From PALSA-612 sp963776735 (lineage in GTDB: Bacteria > Actinomycetota > Thermoleophilia > Gaiellales > Gaiellaceae): a stretch of DNA of 64,000 nucleotides. Shown piece after piece: positions 7,944 to 16,442 of the stretch; position 1 is the stretch's first letter; each line of letters starts with the position of its first letter. The notes under the pieces are model-generated. The model saw only the letters and a list, made by a program, of their open reading frames with translations. It made no database searches and was not told where the DNA came from. Where the stretch lies: the NCBI GenBank assembly GCA_963776735.1, contig CAVZNV010000007.1:24652-88651 (forward strand), in the 5' to 3' direction. The position numbers and the translations under genes were made by a program.

Positions 7944-9344
7944 ATGGACTTCGTGCGGCCGTCTTCGCCCGCGCCCGTCAGGCTGACCGTGCTCGTCGGC
8001 TGCTTCGTCGCGTCGATCTGCGCGCTGCTCGGGACGGTCGGAGCCGACGCGGACTGGCTGGCGGCGCTCGGCCGTGACGTCGCCCGGTCGTGGTCGATCC
8101 CGAACGGTGTCCCGTTCGCCGCGGCCTCGTCCGCGGGGTGGCACAACGTTCCCGTTCTCGGCGAGCTGGTGTTTCACGGCCTGCAGGCATCGCTCGGCAC
8201 GCGAGGTCTCGTGATCGCGCAGGTGGTCGCTGTCGTGATCTGCCTCGCGCTCGTCTCGATCGACGTGCGCCGCGCAGGCGTGCCCGACGCTCCGGCCGCG
8301 CTCGTGTTGATGCTGACCGCGTTTGCCGCGGCACCGGCGTTGCTCGTCGTGCGCTCGCAGCTCTTCTCGCTGGCGTTCTTCCCGCTGCTCGTCCTGCTTC
8401 TGCGCCGGGAGGCGCGACGGCCGTCGCGACGAATCTGGCTGCTCGTCCCGCTGGTCGCGCTGTGGTCGAACCTGCACGGCGGCGTGCTCCTCGGCGTCGC
8501 CGTCGCGTGCGCGTACCTGCTGTTCTCGCGGGCGAGGCAGGACGTGCCGACTGCGGTCGGAGTCATGGGCGGGATGGCGCTCGCGCTCTTCGCGACTCCT
8601 GCTCTGACGAAGACGGCCGACTACTACCACGGCGTGATCGGGAGCCAGGCCGCGGCGCACGGCGAAGGTCTGTGGCAGCCGCTTTCACTGAGGGCACCGT
8701 TCGACCTGATCTTCCTGGCGGTGGCCGTCCCGCTGCTCGTGATCGCGCTCCGCTCGCGGCCGGCTCTCTGGGAGACGGTTGTGCTGGCCGGTCTCGCGTT
8801 CGCGGCCGTGCGCGCGAGCCGGAACGAGGTGTGGCTGGCGCTCTTCCTCGCGCTCCCCGCCGCGCGGGCGCTCGCCGGCTCGCGATCGTGGCAGTTGTCG
8901 ATCCCGCGAAATGTCGCGAGCGCCGTGACAGGGCTGCTCGTGATCGCAGCCGTCGCGGGACTCGTCCGCACGCCGACCTCGGCCGGAGCCACCTCTTCCG
9001 TGCTCTCGGCTGCCGCCCGCGCCGCCGACGGTACGCCGATCCTCGCCGACGGCGTCGATGCCGAGCAGCTCGCGCTCGCAGGCGACCGGATCCTGATCGG
9101 CAACCCACTCGACGCCTTCTCGGCGCACGAGCAGCAGCTCTACCTAGGCTGGCTCGCCGGCCGCGAGTCGGGCGATCCCGAGTTGGCGCGGGTGCGGGTC
9201 GTCGTCGTAACAGCAGGCTCCGCCGCGGCCCGGCGAATGGCCGCGCGGCCCGACTTCGCGGAAGTGGCGCACGACCGTCGCGCAGTGGTCTACGCGCGTG
9301 CGAAGCCCGCCCGAGCACGCGCCCGAATCGTCACGAAGCCGTGA
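7944..9344 (+). CDS. Polytopic membrane protein
   Basis: A 466-residue integral membrane protein with about 9-11 hydrophobic helices, for example VLVGCFVASICALLGTVG, VIAQVVAVVICLALVSI and LLVIAAVAGLV. It has a soluble C-terminal stretch (ILADGVDAEQLALAGDRILIG and ARVRVVVVTAGSAAARRMAA). The layout resembles the GT-C-like membrane proteins of actinobacteria, but I see no catalytic signature. ATG at 7944 is chosen; the frame is open further upstream only because it runs through the shifted thiolase. Its 3' end carries the first repeat of regulatory element B. Confidence 0.7.
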   Translation: MDFVRPSSPAPVRLTVLVGCFVASICALLGTVGADADWLAALGRDVARSWSIPNGVPFAAASSAGWHNVPVLGELVFHGLQASLGTRGLVIAQVVAVVICLALVSIDVRRAGVPDAPAALVLMLTAFAAAPALLVVRSQLFSLAFFPLLVLLLRREARRPSRRIWLLVPLVALWSNLHGGVLLGVAVACAYLLFSRARQDVPTAVGVMGGMALALFATPALTKTADYYHGVIGSQAAAHGEGLWQPLSLRAPFDLIFLAVAVPLLVIALRSRPALWETVVLAGLAFAAVRASRNEVWLALFLALPAARALAGSRSWQLSIPRNVASAVTGLLVIAAVAGLVRTPTSAGATSSVLSAAARAADGTPILADGVDAEQLALAGDRILIGNPLDAFSAHEQQLYLGWLAGRESGDPELARVRVVVVTAGSAAARRMAARPDFAEVAHDRRAVVYARAKPARARARIVTKP

Positions 9345-9405
9345 CAGACACGGCACGAAATTCGAGCTAGCGTTTTGGAAGGGGTTCTCGCGCCCCCATA
9401 GGGGG
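9329..9405 (+). promoter_or_regulatory. Tri-repeat promoter element B with G/C/G run hairpin
   Basis: CGTCAC at 9329, CGTGAC at 9340 and CGGCAC at 9351 are spaced exactly 11 bp, with TAGCGT at 9368-9373. Then GGGG at 9381, CCCCC at 9393 and GGGGG at 9401 can fold into alternative hairpins. The aldehyde dehydrogenase has its own TATCGT box at 9507-9512, so transcription from B would begin about 140 bases upstream as a separate or long-leader RNA. Confidence 0.7.
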
Positions 9406-9519
9406 AGACGCGCGCCGTTCGCCGGACACGGCCGACGAGGCGACGACCTGAGCGGACATGGCTGCAGGTTTCACGGCTCGGGCTCGGTCCGGAGGTGCGG
9501 CGGCGGTATCGTCCACGCC

Positions 9520-10992
9520 GTGGCAGTCACGACCGAGCGGGAGTACGGGCTGTTCATCGACGGCGAGCTGCGCGAGCCCGAGTCGGGCGACGTGCGCGAG
9601 CTCGTCGAGCCCGCGACGGGGGAGCCGCTCGGCCGCGCGGCCATGGCCGGTGAGGCCGACGTGGATCGGGCGGTGGCGGCGGCGCGCGCTGCGCTCGACG
9701 GTGCCTGGGCCAAGGCCCCGCCGACAGAGCGCTCGCGTCTCCTTCACGCCCTCGCCGACGCGATCCTGGCGAATCGCGGCGAGCTCGCCGAGCTCGAGTC
9801 GCGCAACGTCGGCAAGGCGATCTCTTCGGTCAAGGCGGAGCTCTTCGGCGCGGCCGAGAACTTCCGCTTCTTCGCGTCGGCCATTGGCTCCATCGACGGC
9901 CGCTCCCACCCCGTCGGCGGGTCGCTGCTCTTCTACTCGCTGAAGGAGCCGGTCGGAGTCTGCGGCCAGATCGTGCCCTGGAACTACCCGCTGCTGATGG
10001 CGACGTGGAAGCTCGCGCCCGCGCTGGCCGCCGGTTGCACCGTTGTGCTCAAGCCGGACGCGCAGACCCCGCTCACGGCGATCCGGCTCGCGGAGCTCGC
10101 GACGGAGGTCGGCTTCCCTGCTGGCGTCGTCAACGTCGTGCCCGGCGACGGCCCGACCACAGGCGCTGCGATCGTGCGCCACCCTGGCATCGACAAGGTC
10201 GCGTTCACGGGCTCGACCGCGACGGGCGGCGAGATCATGCGTCTCGCGTCCAGCCCGATCAAGCGGATCACGCTCGAGCTCGGCGGCAAGAGCCCCAACC
10301 TCGTGTTCGCCGACGCGAACCTCGCCGACGCGATCCCGAGCTCGGTCTGGTCGATCTACTACGCGGCCGGCCAGAGCTGCGAGGCCCGCTCGCGCGTCCT
10401 GGTCGAGAAGCCGCTCTACGACGAGTTCGTCGCGACCTTCGCCGAGAAGGCCGGTGCGCTCAAGGTGGGCGACCCGCTCGACGCCGAGACGCAGATGGGG
10501 TCGCTGATCTCCGAGAAGCACCGGGAGCGCGTGCACGGCTTCGTCGAGCGCGGCGCCGGCGAGGGCGCCGAGGTCGTCACCGGCGGCAGCCCCGCGGAGG
10601 GCGCCGGCGCGTTCTATCCGCCGACGGTGCTGGCCGCGGTGGACAACGCCATGTCGGTCGCGCAGGAGGAGATCTTCGGGCCGGTCGTCACCGTGATCCC
10701 GTTCGAGGACGAGGCCGAGGCGGTCAAGCTCGCAAACGACGTGTCCTACGGGCTGATGGCGACCGTCTGGACGGGCGATCCGGCCCGCGGCCACCGGCTG
10801 GCGCGGCAGATCAAGTCCGGGACGATCGGCATCAACATGCCCTACACGGCCTTCCCGGGCATCCCGTTCGGCGGCTACAAGCAGTCCGGTTTCGGCCGCG
10901 AGCTCGGCATCGAGGCGCTCGATCTCTACCTGGAGACGAAGAGCGTCATCGTCAACACCGGCACCCGGCCGGCGAATCCGTTCGGGCTCTGA
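9520..10992 (+). CDS. Aldehyde dehydrogenase (NAD(P)-dependent)
   Basis: A 490-residue ALDH superfamily enzyme that oxidises an aldehyde to its acid. PWNYPLLMATWKLAPALAAG and VAFTGSTATGGEI form the cofactor site, TLELGGKSPNLVF carries the general-base glutamate, AAGQSCEARSR the nucleophilic cysteine, and QEEIFGPVV the C-terminal signature. It is closest by eye to betaine- or aminobutyraldehyde-type enzymes; the substrate is not decided. GTG 9520 has TATCGT 7 nt upstream, so translation probably begins at or near the 5' end of the message. Confidence 0.93.
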   Translation: MAVTTEREYGLFIDGELREPESGDVRELVEPATGEPLGRAAMAGEADVDRAVAAARAALDGAWAKAPPTERSRLLHALADAILANRGELAELESRNVGKAISSVKAELFGAAENFRFFASAIGSIDGRSHPVGGSLLFYSLKEPVGVCGQIVPWNYPLLMATWKLAPALAAGCTVVLKPDAQTPLTAIRLAELATEVGFPAGVVNVVPGDGPTTGAAIVRHPGIDKVAFTGSTATGGEIMRLASSPIKRITLELGGKSPNLVFADANLADAIPSSVWSIYYAAGQSCEARSRVLVEKPLYDEFVATFAEKAGALKVGDPLDAETQMGSLISEKHRERVHGFVERGAGEGAEVVTGGSPAEGAGAFYPPTVLAAVDNAMSVAQEEIFGPVVTVIPFEDEAEAVKLANDVSYGLMATVWTGDPARGHRLARQIKSGTIGINMPYTAFPGIPFGGYKQSGFGRELGIEALDLYLETKSVIVNTGTRPANPFGL

Positions 10993-11020
10993 CCCCCGCG
11001 CGCGGCCAACGCGCACGAAT

Positions 11021-11097
11021 CGGCACGAAACCGGCACACACGCGTGACGGTTTCTCGCGTACCGTGACAGAAGGGGGCTTTGTTCCCCCGAGGGGGG
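11021..11097 (+). promoter_or_regulatory. Tri-repeat promoter element C with G/C/G run hairpin
   Basis: CGGCAC at 11021, CGGCAC at 11032 and CGTGAC at 11043 are spaced exactly 11 bp, with TACCGT at 11060-11065. GGGGG at 11073, CCCCC at 11085 and GGGGGG at 11092 follow. No plus-strand gene lies downstream; the next genes are convergent. Any transcript would therefore be noncoding and would run antisense into the DUF3830 gene. Confidence 0.7.
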
Positions 11098-11133
11098 CGC
11101 GGTCCCGAGCCTGCGCGGCCCGGAGCCGGGGAT

Positions 11134-11542
11134 CTAGCGCTCGGCGAAGCGGACCGGCTGGGCGCCTTCCCAGAGCACGCGGCGCCCGATCTCGATCAGG
11201 TGCTCGAGCCCCTCGACGACGGTGGCGAAGTGGTTGCCCGCGAGCTGGCCGGCCTTGCTCGCGAAACAGGTGTCGCCGTAGGGGAAGAGGATCTCCGGTC
11301 TCGCTGACGCCGCCGGGATAGATGAGCAGCTCGCCCGGGGCCGGGTAGCTCGTCGGATCCTCGAAGCCGATGCCGAGATCGAGGTCTCCGAACGGGATCC
11401 ACGCCGACTGGCCGCTCCAGCGCGCCTGGATCAGCTGCGAGTCGAGCGGCAGCAGCCGGCGGAAAGCCGCCACGGTCGCGGGCGCGCCCTCCTCTTCGAG
11501 GCGTGCGACGAGCACGAACTCCGAGACGGTGATCTCGAGCAC
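11134..11542 (-). CDS. DUF3830 family protein, frameshifted
   Basis: The first frame reads LEITVSEFVLVARLEEEGAP and WIPFGDLDLGIGFEDPTSYPAP up to GGVSET. The next frame continues EILFPYGDTCFASKAGQLAG and HLIEIGRRVLWEGAQPVRF, giving a normal DUF3830 protein of about 135 residues. One extra G near 11296 causes the shift. DUF3830 proteins have a cyclophilin-like fold and unknown function. It starts (GTG 11542) 9 bases after the methyltransferase stop, so it is the last gene of the minus-strand purine operon. A sequencing indel is the likely cause of the break. Confidence 0.8.
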
Positions 11543-11551
11543 GCGCAGAGC

Positions 11552-12298
11552 CTACGGCTTGACCGCGCGGACGTGCAGGAAGATCGGCAGCCGTTGCCAG
11601 CGACGCGAGCGGGGCTGTTTCAACGCCCGGACCGGGATCTCCGTCTCACGGAGCCGCTCGACCAGGAACCCGGCCGACTCGAGCGCGGCGAAGTACCAGC
11701 CGATCGGCCGGTGCGCGCTCTCGAAGGTCGCCTGCAGGCCGTCCCGGTCGAACTCGTCGCGCCAGCGGAAACAGTCGAGGTACGAGCCGCGGACGACGAA
11801 CGGGCTGTCCGCCTCTTCGCCTTCGAACTGTCCCGCCGAGCCGAACGGGTGGACGATGGCGAAGCAGAACCGTCCACCCGGTTCGAGTACGCGCGCGGCC
11901 TCGGCGATCGCTCGAGCCGCGTCCTCGATGTCCTGGAGCGACATGAACGCGATGGCGAGGTCTGCGTATCCGTCCGGAAACGGCAGCTCGGCCGCGTCGC
12001 CGAGCAGGACTTCGATCCCCGGTTCCGCCTCGCGTGCCGCGGCGACCATCGTCGGCGAGCCGTCGAGCGCGACGACCGTGTGACCGTGCTCCTTCAGGTC
12101 GCGCGAGAGCCGGCCTTCGCCGCAGCCGATGTCGAGCGTCAACCTGCCCGGAGCCGGCAGAAGGTCGAAGAACTGCTCGCGGTGGTACTGCCAGTAGCTG
12201 TCGTGGTCCGGAGTCCTGAACCAGGCGATGATCCCGGGCGCGTTCTGCTCCCAGGCCGCGCGCAGGTCGCCCGGCTGATCGACGACCTCACGCGTCAC
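11552..12298 (-). CDS. SAM-dependent class I methyltransferase
   Basis: A 248-residue protein with a clear SAM-binding site: LTLDIGCGEGRLSRDL at about residues 53-68 (motif I), VVALDGSPTM after it, and GDAAELPFPDGYADLAIAF. It belongs to the broad methyltransferase-11 group and the acceptor is unknown. The GTG start (12298) overlaps the PuuD stop, so it is coupled to the urate oxidase gene. Whether it acts on a purine-related compound is not shown by the sequence. Confidence 0.85.
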   Translation of the reverse strand: MTREVVDQPGDLRAAWEQNAPGIIAWFRTPDHDSYWQYHREQFFDLLPAPGRLTLDIGCGEGRLSRDLKEHGHTVVALDGSPTMVAAAREAEPGIEVLLGDAAELPFPDGYADLAIAFMSLQDIEDAARAIAEAARVLEPGGRFCFAIVHPFGSAGQFEGEEADSPFVVRGSYLDCFRWRDEFDRDGLQATFESAHRPIGWYFAALESAGFLVERLRETEIPVRALKQPRSRRWQRLPIFLHVRAVKP

Positions 12299-13497
12299 GG
12301 GATCTTCGCGCCCTGGTCGATCCAGGTGCCGAGCGTCTGCCGCTCGGCGTCCGTCATGTGCGTGGCGTTGCCGAGCGGCATCACCTTCGAATCGACCGCG
12401 ACGACCTTGATCTGCGCGGCCATCGCGTGAATCTCCTGCGGGGTGTCGAACATGATCCCCTGGGGCGCGGCGGCGAGGAGCTTCGGGTTCTGCGAGTGGC
12501 ACGGGACGCAGCGCTGGTTCACGATCGTCTGGATCTGCGAGAACGGCACCGGCGGCGTACCTGCGGCAGGAGCGCTCGACGCCGGCCGGATCCAGACAGC
12601 GACGGCGGCGATCCCGGCCGCGGCCGTCAGCGGCACCCACCAGAGCGTCCGGCCCGCGTGGCGGTTGTTGAAGTAGAACCGCACCCACGCACCGATCACC
12701 ATCAGGCAGACGAGGATCGCCCACGCGTGGTCGTGGCCGTACGTGAACGGGAAGTGCCCAGCCAGCATCGCGAACAGCACCGGGAGCGTGAAGTAGTTGT
12801 TGTGCACGGAGCGCTGCTTGCCGCGCCGGTTCGCTGCCGGATCCGGGTCGCGGCCCGCCTCCTTTGCGCGGACGAGCTCCCAGTGGGCCGGGATGATCAC
12901 GAAGAAGACGTTCGCCGCCATGATCGTCCCGAGCATCGCGCCGACCTGCAGGTAGGCCGCGCGCGGCGCGAACAGCTGCCCGGCGCCCCAGGCTGCGAGC
13001 GTGACGAGACCGACGACGATCGCCGCCAGCGCGATCTCGCTCCGCTGGCCGACCGTCCGGCAGAGCGCGTCGTAGACGACCCAGCCGAGCACGAGGCCGC
13101 CGATCGAGATCGCGACCGCGGCGCCCGTCGACAGGTCGGCAACGGACGGGTCGATCAGGTTCGTTCCGGCCTGCAGGTAGTAGAGGACGACGAGCAGCGT
13201 GAAGCCGGAGAGCCACGTCCAGTAGGCCTCCCACTTGTACCAGTGGAGCGGCTTCGGGAGCTGCGGCGGCGCCACGCGGAACTTCTCGATCCGGTAGAAG
13301 CCGCCGCCGTGGATCTCCCACGACTCGCCGCCGACGCCACGCTCGCGGTCGGCATCCTCGCGCGGCTCGTGCAGGTGCTGGTCGAGCGCGACGAAGTAGA
13401 ACGAGGTGCCGATCCAGACGATCGCCGCGGTGACGTGGAACCAGCGGAAGATCAGGTCGAGCCAGCCGGCGACGTACGGGTCTATGCCGAGGACCAT
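12295..13497 (-). CDS. puuD: Membrane urate oxidase PuuD with cytochrome c domain
   Basis: A 400-residue integral membrane protein. The N-terminal 300 residues contain about eight helices and family signatures (FRWFHVTAAIVWIGTSFYFV, ANVFFVIIPAHWELV, SVHNNYFTLPVLFAML). A helix then leads to a c-type cytochrome domain with CVPCH at about residue 328 and an axial-ligand methionine candidate in KVMPLGNATHMT. PuuD oxidises urate to 5-hydroxyisourate and passes electrons to the respiratory chain instead of making peroxide. Neighbouring genes encode the next two enzymes, which fits perfectly. Its ATG overlaps the end of the OHCU decarboxylase gene. Confidence 0.93.
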   Translation of the reverse strand: MVLGIDPYVAGWLDLIFRWFHVTAAIVWIGTSFYFVALDQHLHEPREDADRERGVGGESWEIHGGGFYRIEKFRVAPPQLPKPLHWYKWEAYWTWLSGFTLLVVLYYLQAGTNLIDPSVADLSTGAAVAISIGGLVLGWVVYDALCRTVGQRSEIALAAIVVGLVTLAAWGAGQLFAPRAAYLQVGAMLGTIMAANVFFVIIPAHWELVRAKEAGRDPDPAANRRGKQRSVHNNYFTLPVLFAMLAGHFPFTYGHDHAWAILVCLMVIGAWVRFYFNNRHAGRTLWWVPLTAAAGIAAVAVWIRPASSAPAAGTPPVPFSQIQTIVNQRCVPCHSQNPKLLAAAPQGIMFDTPQEIHAMAAQIKVVAVDSKVMPLGNATHMTDAERQTLGTWIDQGAKIP

Positions 13498-13922
13498 CGG
13501 TCCTCCGCGATCGCGACGAGCTCGGAAAGTGCGGTCTCGAGCTCCTGGTCGGTCGGGTTCGGCAGCCGTTCGCGGAGCACCTCGAGGATCTCCTCCTTCG
13601 GCCGCCGGTTGACGAAGACGACGAAGCGGAAGCCGTGGCGCGCCTCGTACTCGGCGTTCAGCCATGCGAGCTCGTCGAGGACGGCCGGGTCGGCGTCCGC
13701 GCCCTGCTCGGTGGCAGAGCGCTTCGACAGGCCGCCGCGCTGCCCGATTGCCGGGTGCGCCGCCAGGATCTCGACCTTCTCGTCGTGCGGCAGCTCGTGC
13801 ACGAGCGTCCGCGCGCGGACGAGCGGGTCGGGCTCGGCCGCGAGCCGGTCGACGAACCGCGTGCGGCCCTCGAACAGCTCTGCGAGCTGGTCGGCGGTCA
13901 GCTGCCGCGGTAGATCACGCAC
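13482..13922 (-). CDS. uraD: OHCU decarboxylase (2-oxo-4-hydroxy-4-carboxy-5-ureidoimidazoline decarboxylase)
   Basis: A 146-residue all-helical enzyme that decarboxylates OHCU to S-allantoin. AAHPAIGQRGGLSKRSATEQ carries the catalytic histidine of the HPxIG motif and the conserved SxxEQ, and FRFVVFVNRRPKEEILEVL is the C-terminal signature. It is slightly shorter than the usual 160-170 residues because the GTG at 13922 gives a brief N-terminus; there is no better start. It overlaps the genes on both sides, tying it to the hydroxyisourate hydrolase and puuD. Confidence 0.9.
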   Translation of the reverse strand: MRDLPRQLTADQLAELFEGRTRFVDRLAAEPDPLVRARTLVHELPHDEKVEILAAHPAIGQRGGLSKRSATEQGADADPAVLDELAWLNAEYEARHGFRFVVFVNRRPKEEILEVLRERLPNPTDQELETALSELVAIAEDRWSSA

Positions 13923-14200
13923 GAGTACGGGGAGACGAGCAGCGGGACGTGGTAATGGCGATCGGCATCGTCGATGTCGATCTCCAGCTCGACACGGCGG
14001 AAGAAGCGCGAGGGCGGGTCGGAGAAGACGAGTCGATAGCGGCCCGGTCCGAGGGACTGTCCCTGGGACAGGTCGCCGACGCGCCCGTCCGAATCGGTCG
14101 CGGCCGAGCAGATCAGGGCGCCGTCGGCCCAGAGCTCGACGCGCACGCCTACGGCCGGCAGGCCGCGCTCGGTGTCGAGCACGTGGGTCGAGATCGTCAT
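13898..14200 (-). CDS. uraH: 5-hydroxyisourate hydrolase (transthyretin-like)
   Basis: A 100-residue protein with both family signatures: STHVLDTERGLPAVGV at the N-terminus and HYHVPLLVSPYSCVIYRGS at the C-terminus. It hydrolyses 5-hydroxyisourate to OHCU, the middle step between PuuD and the OHCU decarboxylase. It is cytoplasmic and probably a tetramer as in the family. The C-terminal motif has Ser-Cys where many members have Tyr or Thr (SPYSCVIYRGS), which is a mild variation. The ATG overlaps the stop of the deaminase gene upstream. Confidence 0.95.
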   Translation of the reverse strand: MTISTHVLDTERGLPAVGVRVELWADGALICSAATDSDGRVGDLSQGQSLGPGRYRLVFSDPPSRFFRRVELEIDIDDADRHYHVPLLVSPYSCVIYRGS

Positions 14201-15525
14201 CCGCCGGCGAATCTTCGCGCTTGCGCACGATGAATGCGAGCGATCTCGTCCTCGTCCGCGCGCGTCAGGTGGCCGTCGCGAACGACTTCGACGCCGCCGA
14301 CGTAGAGCCGGTCGACGCGGTGCGGGAGCGAGAAGACGAATCCGGCGACGACGTCCTCCGCGCCCCCGAGCTCGAGGCCGTCGGTGCGCCAGACCGCGAA
14401 GTCGGACCGTTTGCCGGGCTCGAGCGAGCCGATGTCGTCGCGGGCGAGCACCTCGGCTCCGCCGCGCGTGCCGAGACGGAGCGCGTCGCGCACCGTCATC
14501 GCCTCCGGGCCGCCGCGACCGCGAGCGCACAACAGCGCCTGCTTGACTTCGAAGCAGAGGTCGCTGCGCTCGTTCGACGCCGAGCCGTCGACGCCGAGCC
14601 CGACCCGCACGCCCGCGTCGACGAGGTCACGCGTTCGCGCGACGCCGGCGCCGAGCCTGAGGTTCGACGTCGGGCAGTGCGCGACCCCGACGCCGCTTTC
14701 GGCGAACGTGGCCACGTCCGCATCCGACAGGTGGACGCAGTGCGCGCACCAGACGTCGCCCGCCGTCCAGCCGAGCTCGCCCAGGTACTCGACCGGCGTG
14801 CAGCCGTAGAGCTCGCGGCAGTACGCGTCCTCCTCGGCCGTCTCGGCCAGGTGCGTGTGCAGCTGCAGACCGAGCTTCCGTGCCAGCGCCGCCGACTCGA
14901 CCATCAGCTCCTTCGTGACCGAGAACGGCGAGCACGGCGCCACGGCGAGCTGCAGCATGTCGCCGTCGGCGAGCCCGGCCAGGCGCTCGGTGTCGGCGAG
15001 CACGGCGTCGATCTCCTCGGTCAGTTCGTCCGGCGGCAGTCCGCCCTGCGACCGGCCGAGATCCATCGAGCCGCGCGAGGCGACGAACCGGACGCCGAGC
15101 TCGCGCGCCGCGTCGACCTCAGCCTCGATCAACCCGGTGCGGCCGCGCGGGAAGACGTAGTGGTGGTCGAACACGGTGGTGCAGCCGCCGAGCGCCAGCT
15201 CTGCAAGGCCTGTCCGCGCCGCCGCGTGCTCGGCCTCCGCGTCGATCCCGGCCCAGACCGGATAGAGCGTGCGCAGCCACGTGAACAGATCAGCCTGCTG
15301 CGCCCGGGCGCGCGTCAGCGTCTGGTACAGGTGGTGGTGCGTGTTGACGAGCCCCGGCGTGACGAGCGCGCCGCCGAGGTCGACCGTCTCGTCGGCGCCG
15401 GGCCGTGTGCCCGCGCCGACCGCCTCGACGAGGCCGTCCGCAACCAGCAGCCAGCCCCCGTCGTGCTCGCTCCCCGCGTCGTCCATTGTCACGACGTACG
15501 CGTTCGCGAACAGCACACGAGTCAC
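14197..15525 (-). CDS. 8-oxoguanine/guanine deaminase-type amidohydrolase
   Basis: A 442-residue amidohydrolase. Metal-binding HHH in LVNTHHHLYQTLTRA at about residues 60-74, then HTHLAETAEED, CAHCVHLSD, CPTSNLRLGAG and the active-site aspartate in VGLGVDGSASN. The pattern matches 8-oxoguanine deaminase, which makes urate directly from 8-oxoguanine; guanine deaminase activity is the alternative. It heads the minus-strand urate operon. The GTG at 15525 has TACGGT 7 nt upstream, and this box overlaps the opposite-strand promoter of the GNAT gene. Confidence 0.88.
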   Translation of the reverse strand: MTRVLFANAYVVTMDDAGSEHDGGWLLVADGLVEAVGAGTRPGADETVDLGGALVTPGLVNTHHHLYQTLTRARAQQADLFTWLRTLYPVWAGIDAEAEHAAARTGLAELALGGCTTVFDHHYVFPRGRTGLIEAEVDAARELGVRFVASRGSMDLGRSQGGLPPDELTEEIDAVLADTERLAGLADGDMLQLAVAPCSPFSVTKELMVESAALARKLGLQLHTHLAETAEEDAYCRELYGCTPVEYLGELGWTAGDVWCAHCVHLSDADVATFAESGVGVAHCPTSNLRLGAGVARTRDLVDAGVRVGLGVDGSASNERSDLCFEVKQALLCARGRGGPEAMTVRDALRLGTRGGAEVLARDDIGSLEPGKRSDFAVWRTDGLELGGAEDVVAGFVFSLPHRVDRLYVGGVEVVRDGHLTRADEDEIARIHRAQARRFAGG

Positions 15526-15532
15526 GCGCGCG

Positions 15533-15542
15533 ACCGTATCAT
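15533..15542. promoter_or_regulatory. Overlapping divergent -10 boxes
   Basis: On the minus strand TACGGT (15538-15533) lies 7 nt before the deaminase GTG. On the plus strand TATCAT (15537-15542) lies 9 nt before the GNAT ATG. The two boxes share two bases, so only one polymerase could occupy the site at once. Confidence 0.6.
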
Positions 15543-15551
15543 CGGCGACCG

Positions 15552-16364
15552 ATGCAGCTCGTGCCTGCGGCCGCGGTCGAGCTCGACGCGCTCGTCGAGC
15601 TGTTCAACGACGCGTACTCCGACTACGTCGTGCCGCTCCGGCTCGACCGGAGCTCGCTCGACTTCACCGTCGACGTCTGCGACATCGACCTGGCCGGGTC
15701 GCGTGTGGCGCTGGCTGACGGCGGCGAGCCGGCCGCGTTCTCGTTTCTCGCGCTGCGGGGCGCCGAGGGGTGGATCGGCGGGATGGGGACGCTGCCGGCA
15801 CATCGCCGGCAAGGGCTCGGCGAGGCGGCGCTCCGGGCGGCCCTCGACGTGGCGCGCGATCGGGGCGCCGACTCCGTCCGGCTCGAGGTGATCGTCGAGA
15901 ACGCTCCCGCTCGCGCGCTGTACGAGAAGCTCGGGTTCGAGGACGAGCGCGGCCTGGTCGTCTGGACGCTCGACTCCCCGCCGGCCGCGAGCCCGGCCGC
16001 CGACCCGGCCGACCCGGCAGAGGCCGCCGCCTGGATCGCGGCGAACCGTCTCGGCCCGGAACCGTGGCAGCGCGCGGACGAGACCCGCGAGCGGATGCGC
16101 GGGCGCGGTCTCGAGTTCGGCGCGTTCGCCCTCGCCGACGACACCGGCGCCGTCGTCTACCAGGCCTCCGGAGGTCTGCCGCGGATCGCCTGCATCGCCG
16201 CCCGTGACGAGGCAGCGGCTGTCGACCTGCTTGCCGCCGTGGCCCTGTTCGGGGGCGGCTTCCGCTTCCTCAATGCCCCCGCGGACGAGGCCGCGTCGGC
16301 CGCCTGCGAACGCCTCGGCGCCTCGGCCGAGATCCGCCAGCACGAGATGCGCAAGAGTCTCTAG
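15552..16364 (+). CDS. GNAT family N-acetyltransferase
   Basis: A 270-residue protein with a GNAT domain in the first 150 residues: GTLPAHRRQGLGEAALRAAL is the acetyl-CoA pyrophosphate loop and VIVENAPARALYEKLGF the C-terminal signature. Residues from about 165 form a second, degenerate domain (EFGAFALADDTGAVVYQASG) that may help bind substrate. Acceptor unknown. It stands alone between the urate operon and the importer operon. The start is ATG 15552. Confidence 0.85.
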   Translation: MQLVPAAAVELDALVELFNDAYSDYVVPLRLDRSSLDFTVDVCDIDLAGSRVALADGGEPAAFSFLALRGAEGWIGGMGTLPAHRRQGLGEAALRAALDVARDRGADSVRLEVIVENAPARALYEKLGFEDERGLVVWTLDSPPAASPAADPADPAEAAAWIAANRLGPEPWQRADETRERMRGRGLEFGAFALADDTGAVVYQASGGLPRIACIAARDEAAAVDLLAAVALFGGGFRFLNAPADEAASAACERLGASAEIRQHEMRKSL

Positions 16365-16442
16365 CCGCGCGCCGCCCGCGGTTATAGAGTCGGGCTTCCG
16401 TCGATCGCGACGGCGAGCGGAGTGTCGACAGGGGAGGAACGA

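Noticed and set aside
12358..15891. A 1177-codon plus-strand open frame opposite the urate operon
   Set aside because: It is antisense to five well-recognised genes and its translation is arginine-, alanine- and glutamate-rich without domains, as expected of a shadow frame at 70% GC.
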